From Lineus longissimus (Eukaryota; Nemertea; Pilidiophora; Heteronemertea; Lineidae), in the NCBI RefSeq assembly GCF_910592395.1, contig NC_088325.1:13392109-13456108 (forward strand): a DNA stretch of 64,000 nt, given 5' to 3'. Both the position numbers and the translations under genes were made by a program. The notes beneath the pieces were generated by a model that was not told where the DNA came from, made no database searches, and saw nothing but the letters and a program-made list of their open reading frames with translations. Each line of letters starts with the position of its first letter. Position 1 is the stretch's first letter. Shown here in pieces: positions 24,886-38,200 of the stretch.

Positions 24886-25481
24886 CTTGGTGTTATTGAT
24901 ATGATGGGATTGTATGTCGTACAAATGTAGATTCTAGCTGTTATTCTATATGTAACATGTACAAAGCTCTTCTGACACTTCAAAGGTGTTCCACCTCAGT
25001 TTGAAAAACCATTTTTTTCTCTCAAAATGCAACATGATAGACAGAATAGTGCTAAACTGTATATCCTTTTGAGACTAGAGTCACATATATTGATAAGTCT
25101 CTGTATCCAAATGTATTTTTTCGATCAGGTCATCACAACCGTTCTCAGTTTCATTTCATTATAAAAGTTCATGCAACATATATCCGTCAACTGCATGAGA
25201 CCTTTGTCAAATATCCAGAATTTGTTCAAAGTTCTGCCTGTCCTGGACAGGCAGGGCCAAGAACCTTGAATAAATACTGCAGAATACTTGATCCTAATGT
25301 GAAAATATCCCATGCAAAAAACTTAGTCCGAAATTAACAGATGTAATTCCATGAGACCGACAGGATGAAGTATCCAGAATGAGTCAATAGATTGGCAGAA
25401 GACTATATCCCGCGCGTCAGGTAGAAGAGTATGCTGATTTTGAGGGCTTGGGAGTGATGGCATCTTTCGTTGGAATCGGGG

Positions 25482-25678
25482 CTACACGTCCTGCGGTGGC
25501 GGTGGCTTCTTATTCATGGGATCTTCCTCTTCACTCTGCGATGCTGACCGTCGACTTTTAAAGAAACAGGCGACACCTAGCAGGATTAAGAGTAAACCGA
25601 CTCCAGCCCCTGCAGCTATGCCGATGATTTCCGCTTGTGTTAGCGGTCCTGCTTGTACACTTTTACCAGTGGCGGCAT
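25482..25678 (-). CDS. Terminal exon, membrane anchor 2: TM helix with acidic, Pro-rich tail
   Basis: The acceptor TTTCACTTATAG is followed by AT GCC GCC ACT (phase 1). It has 64 full codons and a TAG stop. Residues 1-16 (AATGKSVQAGPLTQAE) are extracellular-like. Residues 17-39 form one transmembrane helix (IIGIAAGAGVG, then LLLILLGVACFF) with small-residue spacing that could pack helices. The stop-transfer KSRR is followed by an acidic cluster (SQSEEEDP) and a PPPPQDV C-terminus. The positive charge inside gives type I topology. No donor is needed, as the stop is in the exon. A poly(A) signal lies about 600 bp on. Phase and position make it the natural partner of the stalk exon at 34.0 kb. 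Confidence 0.72.
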
Positions 25679-26960
25679 CTATAAGTGAAAGAATGGTGTA
25701 AGCGATTAGGGGATGGTCTAAGATTTAGCAGCTAAGCAAAGATTATTGGGATTATTGACAATGTCTGAACAGAACTGATGGTATACATATTTGCAAAACT
25801 TCAACATCAATTTTTTTCAGTTGAACAACCAAATATGCTATCATACATCAAGCATTCCTTACATTTTAAATCTTAACAGAAATGGTACCAAAATATTGTT
25901 ATGCAATTTTGTTGCCATCAGTTCTGGAAAATCGACTAAATATACAGTTATTTAAAGGCCAAGCAGCTACAGTTTTATGATTAAAAGCACCAAGCTATGA
26001 TTTGCAAAGCACAAGTTTTTTACGCAATAGCTAAATTTCATGAAGTTTTTAAGCATTTTGACGCTGGAAATTAAACCTGCTGCAAGTTTATTGGGAATCA
26101 GGAGAGGTTGCGGAAAGGAATGTATAAAACTAGTTTTTCCAATAAATTCTGAAATCTTATTTTTCACCTCATAACATGTTCATCACAACAACAAATCACA
26201 ACACTAAACTGTCACTCAGAAAAAAATGTTAAAAGCTGAATAATTGAAAAGTTATAATAGATTATTTTCTCGCTCTGTATTCTACTCATCGACACTCAAC
26301 AACACACAACACACTTCAATTCTAACCAGTTACACAATCAGACTTCCAAAATCGCTTCGTGGGTAAAATGTTCAAAGACAATATCATCATAGTCACATCC
26401 TTTATTCCCAATCATAAGAACCCAAACATCAAAATCACATGGGCCTACCACAATCAACACTTTCAAAATCTCCTTGAACCAAACTTCGAAATTCCCTCCC
26501 ACATCAAACAGCTCATCATCATCATCATATATATATCAACCTCTGCAACTCATTCTACCCGAAATAGCAAATGAATTGATGAGTCCCACCCGCTCACTGC
26601 TTCGAATCGATCTCAACTGTCACACCTGTCAAAGTGATTAACCCTAACAACCTTGATGAGGGGAGGCAACATCATTAAGTGACTCACCGCGTACAAATAG
26701 TTCCAGCCCAGAAAACCAATCTTTGGGGATTCACCTGTTCAAACAAGACTCAAGATAATTTGTTTCATTTTCTTTTATCTCATTAGGATGCGACAGTCAA
26801 TCACAGGATCTCGATCACCAATCGTTATTTCATCATCAATGCAATAACAAGTCATCAGTCTTCTTACTGGGTTTGATGAAGGATCTGCTGCCATCCATGC
26901 TAGTCTTGATGGCAAATGCTCATATCCTCCATCCATCCATAACAATGTGGGCAGAGGCAC

Positions 26961-27285
26961 TCAAAATCCTAGTCTCTAGCAACATCCTAGTCTCTAGCGA
27001 TGCTTGCTGCAGTGCTGTATCTTCCTGCTTGGGACAGGATTCATATCGGTGTGATTGCCACATCCTAGTCTCTAGCGATTCTTGCTTCAGTGCGAGACCT
27101 TGCTTGGGATTGAGAGTCGTGAGGGTGTGGCTGTTACATCCATGTCTCTAACAATGCCTACTGCAGTCTCAGATCTTGCTGCTTGGGATTGGGATTCATG
27201 TAGGTGTGACTGCCACATCCATGCCTCCAACAATGCTTGCTGCAGTCTCATATCTTGCTGCTTTGGATGGGATTCATCTGTGGCT
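26961..27285. repeat. Degenerate about 85-bp tandem repeat
   Basis: The phrases CATCCTAGTCTCTAGCGATGC, GCTTGCTGCAGT and GTGTGATTGCCACATCC recur three to four times with many differences. Confidence 0.55.
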
Positions 27286-27885
27286 GTTTCTAACATTGCC
27301 TACTTTTATACGGCTGACAATACCATGAAAAGAAATATCTCTGGCTGGTTTGTTGGGCACCTCTGGCAGACTCATCTTTCATTATTTTCTTATCGGGACA
27401 TCTAGGAGTTATTTTCATCTCAAGGCGCAGCTGTCAAGACCACCAAGGGACAAGACGGACCTCATCCATTCGCCATAATATAAAAATCAATGCAACTAGT
27501 TTAGTCATATCCAGACCAATGGGATAGCATAGGGCGAGCTGCTCAGATTAGATGCTCAGCCCAATGCAAGTCATCCTTGCTTCCTGCAGTCTTTGGATAT
27601 GTGTAATATCTAGTTAGCTGTGCCTTCTATGACCGCAGTTAGAACAAGCAAAGCCCTACCAAGTCATCCAGAAAGCACTTATATTGAAATCAACCACCCA
27701 AGCTATGCAACTGATTCAGCAGACCATGATTATGATCACGCCCCAATAAAACCAAATGAGTTCTTGGCAAAGGATCCATTTGATATATTGCTATGCCAGT
27801 GTGATCAGGTTCAGCAGTGCGCACAGGTGTAGAGGAGTTGTTCGGGCAAAAATATCGTAGCCTTGTTGACCAACAGACCTTGACA

Positions 27886-28353
27886 GTAGACCTTGTTGGC
27901 TAACAGCCTCTAGCAGTCCCAACTGCATGTAGCCACAGCCCTTTGATACATTACGCCAGCAGAGTAGACCTTGTTGGCCAACAGCCTCTAGCAGTCCCAA
28001 CTGCATGTAGCCACAGCCCTTAAATGCATTACGCCAGCAGAGTAGACCTTGTTAGCCAACAGCCTCTAGCAGTCCCAACTGCATGTAGCCACAGCCCTTA
28101 AATGCATTACGCCAGCAGAGTAGACCTTGTTAGCCAACAGCCTCTAGCAGTCCCAACTGCATGTAGCCACAGCCCTTTGATGCATTACGCCAGCAGAGTA
28201 GACCTTGTTGGTCAACAGCCTCTAGCAGTCCCAACTGCATGTAGCCACAGCCCTTTGATGCATTATGCCAGCAGAGCAGACCTTGTTGGCCAACAGCCTC
28301 TAGCAGTCCCAACTGCATGTAGCCACAGCCCTTTAATGTATAACGCGAGCAGC
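27886..28353. repeat. 78-bp minisatellite, 6 copies
   Basis: The unit is GTAGACCTTGTTGGCCAACA, then GCCTCTAGCAGTCCCAACTG, then CATGTAGCCACAGCCC. The period is a multiple of three, so both strands stay open and give false ORFs. Confidence 0.95.
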
Positions 28354-31300
28354 CGATATGACCATCACAAGTCAATCAATGACTCAGATCTAAAGACAAA
28401 TCGCCTAAATGTTTCTCAAACCTGCAAATGCAGCCAAAGTGTTTGCACCATCCTCACAAACGACAGCGTCAATAACACTTCGGCAATTCTAACTGAATGA
28501 GCCTCTGACTTTGTGACCTCGTGCTCGTAATTGCATCAAAGTAAATTTATCATGCCGCGTTGGCGTTAGATCTTAAGGTTGTCGTACATCTCGTCCATTA
28601 AGCACGGTCTAATTCACTCCATAGATGCTGCTGACGTAACAGACTTTGACTGCGGAGGCAATAATGTTAATGGTCTACCCTGGCAATGATCCGGATGCAA
28701 AGACTTTCTTTATTGCATCCTGAAAGGTAACCTATTCTTTGGATTGAAAGAACAGGCTTTAGTATCACTACAATTACTCAAGACCTTGACTTTTACGCAC
28801 TCCCATGTGAGGGAAGAAGCAGATGTGTCTGACAATGAGCAAGAAATAACAATAGTGTGCATGCAAGACACGTGCTCGATTATCACTGAGGAAGGTTGCC
28901 TATTCTTGGGTCACTGACTCACAGCATTGAATGAGAAGGTATACTCGTACTCCATGAATGAGTAGCCGTGACTTCCAAACCCCAAGCAGTCTATAGCCCA
29001 GTTCTCACACGTAGAAGCAGTCAACACCCAATGAGCTAGAGTGAGAATACTGCTGAAGGAAATGCATTCACAGAGGAAGGGGACTGCAAGGCTTGACAAC
29101 TGTGTGAACACTGCTGATGGTGTTGACACCTGCAGTGACACTTCAGAAGTGCTTAGAGTTGAATCAAAGGATATTGAATTCAAATCAACATGAACACCGA
29201 GGTCACTGAGTGGTCAGATGGTGGAAGGTTTCAGATAATCTCACTACATGAGAACTATGGATGTCTCAGTGTCACTCATGATCAATGAAGTCCTATGGCT
29301 TTGCGCCACAAGAAGTAAGGATTGTGTGCTGCCAACCCCAGTCAGAATAGCAGGCGGAGGAATTTCCACGCTGTGTGTCTTTTCCCTACGGAATGCTGTA
29401 TACCTCAAGAGGGCAAAAGCAATCACTGCTGAGAGGCAGACTGGGCTACTTGTGGTGATTCAATGAGAAAGTAATAGCCTTGGGGTGGTTTGGATACGAG
29501 GAAGCCCGCACGAAAGCTGGAGAAGTCACCCTGGCCGAGGCCAAGCTACCACAGTATGTTTGGTATTGAGAATAGCTAGAGGACCAAGGACCCAGGAGTA
29601 CAATCGCTGAGATGGTGAAGATCGTTCCAGACACACTGTCGTTTCAATGAAAGAAGGAACGTCTCTGAGGTGAACAAGTCACCCACGTCCTTGCCCAAGG
29701 TCAGGGCAACAAGTCATCCAAGGTCGAAATTCCCATCGCTGTAATCTGCACCATGATCCTAACTCAATCGATCAATCGTGGGACCCTTTGCAGAAGTCTG
29801 TTTATACAGCCATACTTGTCACATTAGCTGCATCAGCCGAGGAAAAATCTCGTATAATTCTCCAGGCCATCGATTGGCTGACGGTTCATTGATTACTGGT
29901 CACATCCAGATTCAATTGCGGTTTTTGAGTTGTCAATGCGTTGTTGTGAGGGATCAGTCAACCCAGGGTGGTCAGCATATTTCCTCATGCTCCTGGAGGC
30001 TCCTCACAAGGCTATATTCAAGTCTGCTCTCCTTCAACTTTGATTAGTAACCCTCAACGCACTGTGAGGGCTGCAGGTAGGTGCATGCTCGTATAACTTG
30101 ACAACAGGGATCTGCTCAACCATGCCTGCCTGGTTTGACGTCATCCGCTAATGCCAGCTCAATTAATCACTCATATGACAGACTGCAAAATCTATTTTAG
30201 CCACAACAACATCGGTCGCCTCCGCTATTGATCCCAGTGCATGGTTTTCGATTATTGCACGTGACGAGACCCAATGCTGATCGATCAGTGTCATTTTGCT
30301 CGGGCTGACCTCTCCAAACGTACCTATAAAGGTCCGAGTGCGGGTAACAGTACAGCCATCTTGCCATATCACGATTGGCAGGTCTTTTGCCACGGAGGGA
30401 CATTGCTACTTTAGCGCCAGTGTCACAACCAAGGGCTGCGGCGACTCAACGAAGGCTTTTGTTCTCTACTGCGTTTTATTATGAAACGGCTGTTCTTGCT
30501 CTGCTCTTGCATGTCCAATTACCATGCGGCCAAAAGACCAGGGACCAAAAACGGGCGAGGCCAACGCGACCAAGGCCTATATGCCGATGGTCGCTACCAT
30601 TATTAAGCAATAGGGGTGAAAGCAAGGGTGGTATGTGACAGCCAGCAAAACTGTCGAACGTCTTCTTGGTCATCAGTGGTTCGCCATGGCCGAGCTGGTA
30701 TAGAAGGTCATACTTAGGTTGATCATACGTAACAACTGGCAGTCCTCTTGGCAACCTGCATTCCAGTCATGAAATCACTTGATACAGTCCTCTCCATAGT
30801 TTCAGATGTGGCTCGAGGAAATCCAAGGAAGAAATGAACTAGAGATCAAAGCACGTTTTGTCTGAATGCATTCCAGTTTAATCCTGATGGAACACAGCAT
30901 GGAGCAACCCAAGCTGTGGCATCTCAATACAGGGTCTGCCTTCTTTGATGGGCTACATTCAAGTTTGAAACCCCATGTGGGAAACCAGCAATGCCAATGA
31001 ATCAATATTGACCAATTGGCTGCCGTGGTGTTTCGACTGGCCAGTGACCGCATGGGACAAAGTTAACTCAACAATTCTCGCTATGGCGATGAATGGCTTT
31101 CTCAAGAGCAGTTTGCGAATGCACCACTTGGCTGTCATTCTTGCAATGGGCTAGCTCAGCTTCATGACGAGAGTCTTCTGGACCGGTGAAGAGAGGTTAA
31201 TCAGACATCTGTGATGTTCTTACTGTGACCTTCCCAGATCTGCTGCTCTTACTTCTTTGGTCAGAAACATTCCTGCAACGGAGAGCAATCTGTACAAAAT

Positions 31301-32325
31301 GGACAAACAACTGATCCACAATATTTACATCGTTTTTAGAAGACTATGGCACCTTCTCTACAAATATTACAAGACCACACACACCACAAACCAAGCTCTA
31401 CTCAAGACTCAAGCTTTGAAAACAGTCTTTTTATTAATCCAATCGCGCTCAGCATTTCAATCCACATCATCACACTCACACATCAAATTTTTAATTCAAT
31501 CATGACTAACCGCTGCCTCAAAACGAAATTGCACGAATAACAAATGGGATTAACCAAATGAAGCATCTGTGAGTTGATATGGAATAAATTCTGTGGGCTT
31601 AAAACATGTCTGATTTCTTGGAGCACTCTAGTCAGCAAAAATAACCAAGTGAATACTTGGTGAGTAAAATAAGTGAACTATCCAGTTTTCAAAGGTGACC
31701 TCCTCCATCGCTTTTCATCGGCACATGCACGTTTGAGTTTGTTAGGAGAGAGAGCCATTCTATGGCTGGCTTCATTCCAGAAAACATACAAATGTCAACT
31801 AATCATCTTCCACTTTTCGAGTTTGGGTGGAGGGAGGGCAGGAAGGTGTGCCAATGCACAGCCTAGTTCCTTCCGGTGGTTCGAGAAGTTTTAAAGAAAG
31901 TCAAAAATCACACTTTTCTTGAGTAGGCCATTTGTTAAACGAACATGCAATATCATTCCAGAAGTGCAATGAAACTCTACTCACTCCCACGCTTTGATAT
32001 CGTTTCAACTCAAGAATACCTAAACCTGCCATACATTTGCCAACGCTCCTCCATTTAAAATACGTGGTCAATTTAAAAGGGCCTGATTCGTTATAAATCA
32101 GTTTGGAAATCGAATAACATTATGCCATCATTATTTTCAAATTGCCCCAAATTAGCACATGAGACGTATTAGACTCCAAGTAATCACTACCTTATCATTT
32201 TAGCTAACGAGCGACAATTTAGACCTATTGTTGGTGAAATTAGATAAACAGTCGAGGGTGCTTTAGAGAAAGGCGTGGAGAATATCAAGTGCTCAACGAG
32301 ATATCTTTGGGTTGTCGACTGAGAC
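28354..32325. other. Putative intergenic or 5'-intron stretch without recognised exons
   Basis: On the gene model this is the intron between the mucin-like exon and anchor 2. GC-richer blocks at 29.2-29.6 and 30.2-30.7 kb carry ORFs in several frames, but none could be tied to a family or to paired splice sites. Confidence 0.45.
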
Positions 32326-32334
32326 ACAAGCCTT

Positions 32335-32751
32335 GTATTATACGCGCCGGTCACCGATCCAAAGGTTGACCGCGCTCAACGTTGCTTAACTTCCACTCTG
32401 GGGCCAACGCGCCAACCACTGGGCCATAAAGGAATTCCCTCATGGCCGGCGGGTTAAGCCGTGCCATATACCTGGGGGTACTATACATCATTCCCCCCTT
32501 CGGACAGAGATGGATCGTCCGCGATCCTACTTAGCGCTTCATGCGTCTCAGTACCGAACTACAAATCCAGAGCTCACATCGTCCTGGGAAGGTCGCCAGA
32601 TGTATTATACGCGCCGGTCACCGATCCAAAGGTTGACCGCGCTCAACGTTGCTTAACTTCCACTCTGGGGCCAACGTGCCAACCACTGGGCCATAAAGGA
32701 ATTCCCTCATGGCCGGCGGGTTAAGCCGTGCCATTTACCTGGGGGTACTAT
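32335..32751 (-). mobile_element. 5S-rRNA-derived SINE with a duplicated head
   Basis: The minus strand contains GAAGTTAAGCAACGTTGAGC and CTTTGGATCGGTGACCGG, which match the internal control region of animal 5S rRNA genes (box A and box C), downstream of a CAGTGGTTGGCGCGTTGG segment. A module of about 155 bp occurs twice (32335-32490 and 32601-32751, about two differences), separated by about 110 bp of unrelated body. The perfect 9-bp direct repeat ACAAGCCTT flanks the whole unit (32326-32334 and 32752-32760), so the head-body-head unit inserted as one piece. Confidence 0.8.
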
Positions 32752-33364
32752 ACAAGCCTTTCTCGACGATCTTGATTTAAACTAAGTGGTTATACGTCAC
32801 TATAAACTGCTCGCTTTTTGGACTAGCTATTTCCAGGAACTTCACTACTCAAATGAAGAGCATACATTGTAGTTTGACGCTTAGTTTTTGCAGCGTACAA
32901 ACTTGACGATGGTGTCTATAGGTAAAATTTATCCACCTCTAAGCCCTTTTTCATGAACATTTACCATGTCATCAAAACAGTTTACAACATTCACTACAAC
33001 ACTCACTCAAAGATATCGAATATTTTTTAATTTTGTGCATGAAGGAAAATCTTGAAATAAAAATAATAGTGCACGACAGCACGCCTAATTCACAACACTG
33101 CAGAAAAAAATCACGTAAACCAGCCCATTCACCAGGATACAGTACTCGGCAAATAAATAGTTTTGAAATTTCACTACAACAATCATCCACACACCCTTGT
33201 CTTCTGACAGAGGTGACTCTCTCAGTCTCATCATGGGTGTGAACATTTGTTACAACCACACCTCCCGTGTGGCTACAGATGATCCTCCTAACAGCCTGAA
33301 GCCATGCAAAGTGACATCCCTCCATGCAGAATTAGAAGGATTGGCCCTAATTAGCAAGAAAATC

Positions 33365-33378
33365 ATTGCCATGGCAAC
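33365..33378. promoter_or_regulatory. X-box-like palindrome ATTGCCATGGCAAC
   Basis: Identical 14-mer to the one at 20169. It lies in the putative intron between the mucin-like exon and anchor 2. Confidence 0.3.
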
Positions 33379-33845
33379 CGGGTAATTTTTTAAGAGAACA
33401 AATCTAAATTTTAGAAAGGTTTCTGGAGTAATTGGCATGAAACTCCATGGGTGGTTGGAGTACTTGTCAATACTCGCTTTGATCTGAGAAGCCATGTAGA
33501 TCATAACAAACGTTAACCCCTTCAACCAAATTCGGTGCCTAATACTTATTTCTAAGCAAATTTTAGACTCAACTAAAGAATTTGGAACACTTTTTGGGGG
33601 AAATTTGGCAACTTATCCAGGCCACAGGAGACTTTTTATCAAAGCCTTTAGGCAGTGCCTTACAGAAGTGCAGTGAGGATGGCAAGTATTGCCAAATGAA
33701 ATCAACAGACAGGAATCCATCACCCCTTAGAAAATATATGGAACTGCTCTTTATCACACATACATATGATGAAGGACGAGTCCATTACTTTTCCAAGGGG
33801 TTTGTCAGAAACCACACACCTTTCACTCTTGTTGAAAAAACTTAC

Positions 33846-34022
33846 TACTGTCAATATTTGTATCTTTTGTATCAGATACACTAGCACCAGTTTCGGGTTG
33901 AGGAGGCAAGGTGGTGTTGGGGTAATTCTCGGTGACGTTTATGTTAGCACCACCTATTGTGGTTGTTGGAGTTGTAAGCAGAGGAGTTAGGTTTGAAGAT
34001 GAGGGAGCTGGCGTAGTGGGGG
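33846..34022 (-). CDS. 177-bp phase 1-1 exon, Thr/Pro-rich mucin-like stalk 3
   Basis: The acceptor TTTTTTCTCACAACAG is followed by CC CCC ACT ACG, and the donor is a full consensus A|GTAAGT. The length is 177 bp, phase 1-1. The peptide begins PTTPAPSSSNLTPLLTTPTT and continues with GANINVTENYPNTTLPPQPE. It has three N-glycosylation sequons (NLT, NVT, NTT) and dense Thr/Pro, typical of a mucin-like extracellular stalk. There are no cysteines. It is the last visible exon before the transmembrane exon at 25.6 kb and is the best supported of the three stalk exons, because both splice sites are strong. Confidence 0.65.
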
Positions 34023-35064
34023 CTGTTGTGAGAAAAAATTGCGACGATGGGTGAGAGATGATTTTTATTGAACAAATGAAATGAAATCTTCCGGTAGAAA
34101 AAAGTATTCCGATTGACAGTCTCCTTTTCCTGGTAATAAAAGACGTCAGCATATTTCTTGTTGCTGTGCTGCATCATGTTTTTTACAAATGTTTTTTTCT
34201 CTGTTTGCGTCGCTTGCACCATTACTGTTGATAGGGAAATCTGTTGGCGTTCTCAATACAAACTCTGCACAGCCCTGAAATGGTACTTCACTCACTGCTT
34301 CATCGACAGCATTTTATCAAAGGTCCCTTCCTTATGGCAAGAACTTCCGGACATCACGACCAAATAAACCCAGAAAACATCACACTATACAGACATGCAT
34401 TCGCCACTAAATGCCACAGACTCGACACGGCAGAAATAAGAAAGAGTTCATCGGAGACTACACAGGTAATATTGCACTTAAACTAAATACATGAATTTTG
34501 ACAAAAATTGTAAACTTTGAAAAGATAGGTTGTTGACTCTGAAGATTTTACAACAAGTGCCGTACAAAACAGGATAGAGACGATAGTGAGCTCTTTAGTG
34601 ATGGAGAGAGAAAAGTCACCTCTTGGGTACGATTTAGTTTTATATCCTGCGTCTGCTTTAATTGAAATGGGAAGAATAGTTTAACTTTTTTCTGAACTGA
34701 ACTGAACTTAACCATTTCTGTGAAGAATCAAACTTGTTATAACTTGACACAAGTTGGACTTTTTATAAGTTTTCCCATGAGAATTGAATTCGATTTAAAC
34801 CATCTTCATTTTTCTTTACTGGCATAGAAGCACACTCTCATACAGAAATAACTCACACAAAAACATGTTAGTGAAGTCTGAAACGTTTGCAATGAAAAAC
34901 GTTAGTCCGTTTAAGCCAAAAAATAGAACAGTTTGAAAATATAAATGGCTATTTTAAAATTCCAGCAAAGTTTGGCATTTTGAACATTCAAAAAGTAACA
35001 AGAACTTCGTAATCATGAATATTTAAACCTAATTTGGAAAGAGCAAGGAAGTTGCACACTATAC

Positions 35065-35259
35065 CGTCATCGATAGATTTTCGTAACTTGATAGAGTAAT
35101 GGTCACTGGTGATAGAGGGTGCACTAGTACTAGTTGTAGAGGACTCCGCAGAGACTTCAGCGGTTTCACTTTCAGACTCAAAGAATTCTACATTTTCAAT
35201 GAATTCGGTCGTATCAGGGCTCATGGTTGTTGTTACCATTGCATACATTATGACAGGTC
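35065..35259 (-). CDS. 195-bp phase 1-1 exon, acidic Ser/Thr-rich stalk 2
   Basis: The acceptor CTTTCTTCTTTAG is followed by GA CCT GTC ATA, and the exon ends GAT GAC G before GTATAG. The length is 195 bp, phase 1 at both ends. The 64 complete codons give a Thr-rich start (VTTTMSPDTTEF), an acidic block (ENVEFFESESETAE), a Ser/Thr run (SAESSTTSTSAPSITS) and a basic end (SIKLRKSIDD). There is no cysteine and no hydrophobic helix, which fits an extended, probably O-glycosylated juxtamembrane segment. Downstream, the frame stays open past the proposed donor, so another donor is possible. It lies about 1 kb 5' of the mucin-like exon. Confidence 0.55.
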
Positions 35260-38200
35260 CTAAAGAAGAAAGGGGAGTCTAAGTTTATGCAGCAGTCAAC
35301 GCGAACCTTGTAAACATCCCGCAAATGGTAAACTTAGATATCGAACTGGAAATTTGAGAAGTGAAGGCTTGAGACTAACTCTTGCCTCCAGTGAAGAGCA
35401 AGTGGAAGGTGTCCTGTCAAGGACAAGGGAAGGAAGTAGTTCATGCACATGGAGCTGGTGTCGAAAAGAAGCTGGCCATGGAACTTGGCTGACCGAGCTG
35501 TCAGAATGAGTATAGTCGAGGGATAGGGAATATAAGGATAGTTCGAACATCTGGTCGTTCTTTCTTACTGTCTTTCTAAATGCACATTTCAATCTAAAAA
35601 TTTTCATGAAATTTAAAGCAGAACTGCAGAATATCAAACATTTATACCGCTATATAGGATGACACATTTCTAATGCTCACCAGATTGAAGAATATTTCAG
35701 CTTTAATGTTCTGTAAGATTGTTTTCTGATGCAGTTCAGCTTTAAACTTGATAGAAACTACAAGCATAGTTTCTCAGCAATCTGTGTACTATGAAGTGAG
35801 GAACGAGTTTTACCACCGTCTGCTGAGGGACCTCGAAGCGTTGAAGGCCCTTTCGACAAAAGAAACATAAGCATATAAAATCACCGCCCAGCAAAAGCGA
35901 CAAGCTTTTAAAATACGGACATTATGGTCCCCATCACCACTAATAAACAAACAAAATGCACCTTTCACCTAAACATTGGGAATTGGGAACAATTTCGGGC
36001 GACGGGATGAGGTAGGATTGAGAATAATAGTCTTAAAAGAAAGATATTATGATTCCATCAACATGTCTGATCACCAGGAGAATTGGTATCCTGAACCCCA
36101 AGCATCATGTGGTAAGTCCAAGTTCCGAGCATCTTGTCATCCTGAGTGTTGAGCCCCTTGATTGATTCCCTGCACATACAGCTCCCTCGAAACCAACCTC
36201 AGGGACTCGGCACTTAGATGACCGGCAGATACTTGTAACTTGAACTTGCCTCAAAATACAAATACACTTCGGGCTGTGAATTCTAGCAGCGGACATGGCA
36301 ACTGGTATAGCTCTGAGATAGCATGTTCTGACCCACACGCTTACAACATCTTCGCCATGTGCTTTAGGAACTGGTTTCTATGGTTGCAAACCAAAATTGC
36401 TGAATATTTAACCCAGAATAGGCCATGTCTGCTATTAGGGCCATTATCCAAGCAAGTTCCGGGCCTCACTATGAGGGCATCAGCATTTCAGCTCATTGGT
36501 GACATCCCTGACTAAATCAGCCTAATCAAGGAGATTTTATCCAGGTACATCAGCCACAACTTGCCAGAATTTACCCATGATGTTTCTATGAAATCTTTGT
36601 GATGTTAGAAAGTTACAATTTTATTTGCTCTGTGAAATAATGTGCAACAGTTTATGCGATTGGCGTCCTTCACCAAATGAGGTGTGAAATTCAAATCAAC
36701 TCATCACACAGTTAAAGAATAAATATCTGTATCACATTAAACTGACCCATGGACAGATTTCTTTCAAGTTGATGCCAAGCAAGTTCTGTAAGATTAATAT
36801 CCGCCATTTTTTTGTGATGATCAGCGGCAAGCGGATGACATCAATAACAGTAATCTGCAAAGATGTCAACATCCTGACATCAACACAAAGAAACTAAACA
36901 CTCGCGACACAGAGAGAATCCCCCTGGCGAGTTTTAGAAGAAAGAAAACAGTATGGTACATCATTCAGGGTTGGGGAAAGTGTGGGATAAAGAGAGTTAC
37001 GTGTTTTAGATTTGTAAGCACCAAAAAAGAATATGCGATAATTGTTTACCTAGTTCAGGATTTAGATCTGGAAGGACACAAACAACAACATGAATATCAA
37101 TGGATACGCCGTGAGAATCACGTCACAACATCGACTACTGCACAGTCGCATAGCTACGCCGTTACATTTGTGACCCCACACATCAAACCAGGGATTAAGT
37201 CGCATTGGAAAGTATTGAGAAAACAAGGATAAAAGCAATGGAATTAATAGAGAAATATGTTGAAATGCCGTTTTTCAAACAGTCATAACTTTGTAACCAA
37301 ATAAGATAATGAAGTTTGGGTGGTACCAGAATGAAGCTTGAAGCCTAAGGGATTTAAAGAGATGTTAAACTCAATATGGCCAAAATGCGACTTAATCCCT
37401 GGATTGATGTGCGGGGTCACATTTGTACTCCGTTACATGATTGCCAACACAGGACACCATTTTTGGTCCGCTACACCACAATTTGTGGAGAAGACACAAG
37501 TGGGTGAAGATACCAGAATCATAGCGATCGATCAGCCGAGATTTAATTTTTCACTCGACTTATAACCCTGCACACAATCCTTTTATGTCCAGTTGCTATG
37601 CATTTGTTCAGTTGGTTTTAAGGTGACTGATCGATTGCTAATTAAATAGTTGATTCTGATACCATCACATGCCTGTGACACATCTTGAACATCATGGTAT
37701 AATGGAAATCTGTGTTGGCAGAGAGATAATATCATTCCGCCTGCTTGGAGATTGAGGAAAATTAAGTAGAGGGACAGTTGTTTGATAATCAAGAAACTCT
37801 TCTCAGTTTCTGAAATTATTCATTACAATGTCAGCAATATATTAACACCAGAGCTAATTGACATTCAGACTGAACTTTAGAGCCTATTCTAAACACGTAA
37901 ACAGGATACTGTGTATCAACGTAACTTATTTATCGACATGGACTATTCATACTGTGCGAAAATATTCTATACATCTCCTATACTATTTCACATCAGTGTA
38001 TCTAAAGTGCAACTACTGTTGCGATGAGGCTGAGCAAGGTGACTACTGACGGCCAAGTTGGAGGAAAAACTAAAAGGTGAAAATCTTAGTCAAAAGTGTA
38101 AGAAAATGTGGACAAGAATGATACACAAAATGAAGATTTGAGACATCGTAATTTCACCAGATTTCGTGTGATCGAGGAGCACTCAATCAAAGACACTTCT

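Noticed and set aside
27886-28353. CRISPR-like or coding interpretation of regular repeats
   Set aside because: Units are contiguous without unique spacers, in an animal genome; ORFs reflect the 78-bp period only.
28690-28735. Mini-exon on the minus strand after a CCTTTCAG acceptor
   Set aside because: About 40 bp, ends in a different phase from the rest of the series, and the donor is poor.
28911-29634. Trypsin-like fragments on the minus strand (HWVLTASTC, ALLRYTAF...)
   Set aside because: The pieces are in the wrong order for a serine protease, lack the catalytic His context and GDSGG, and lie in several frames. Treated as chance resemblance.
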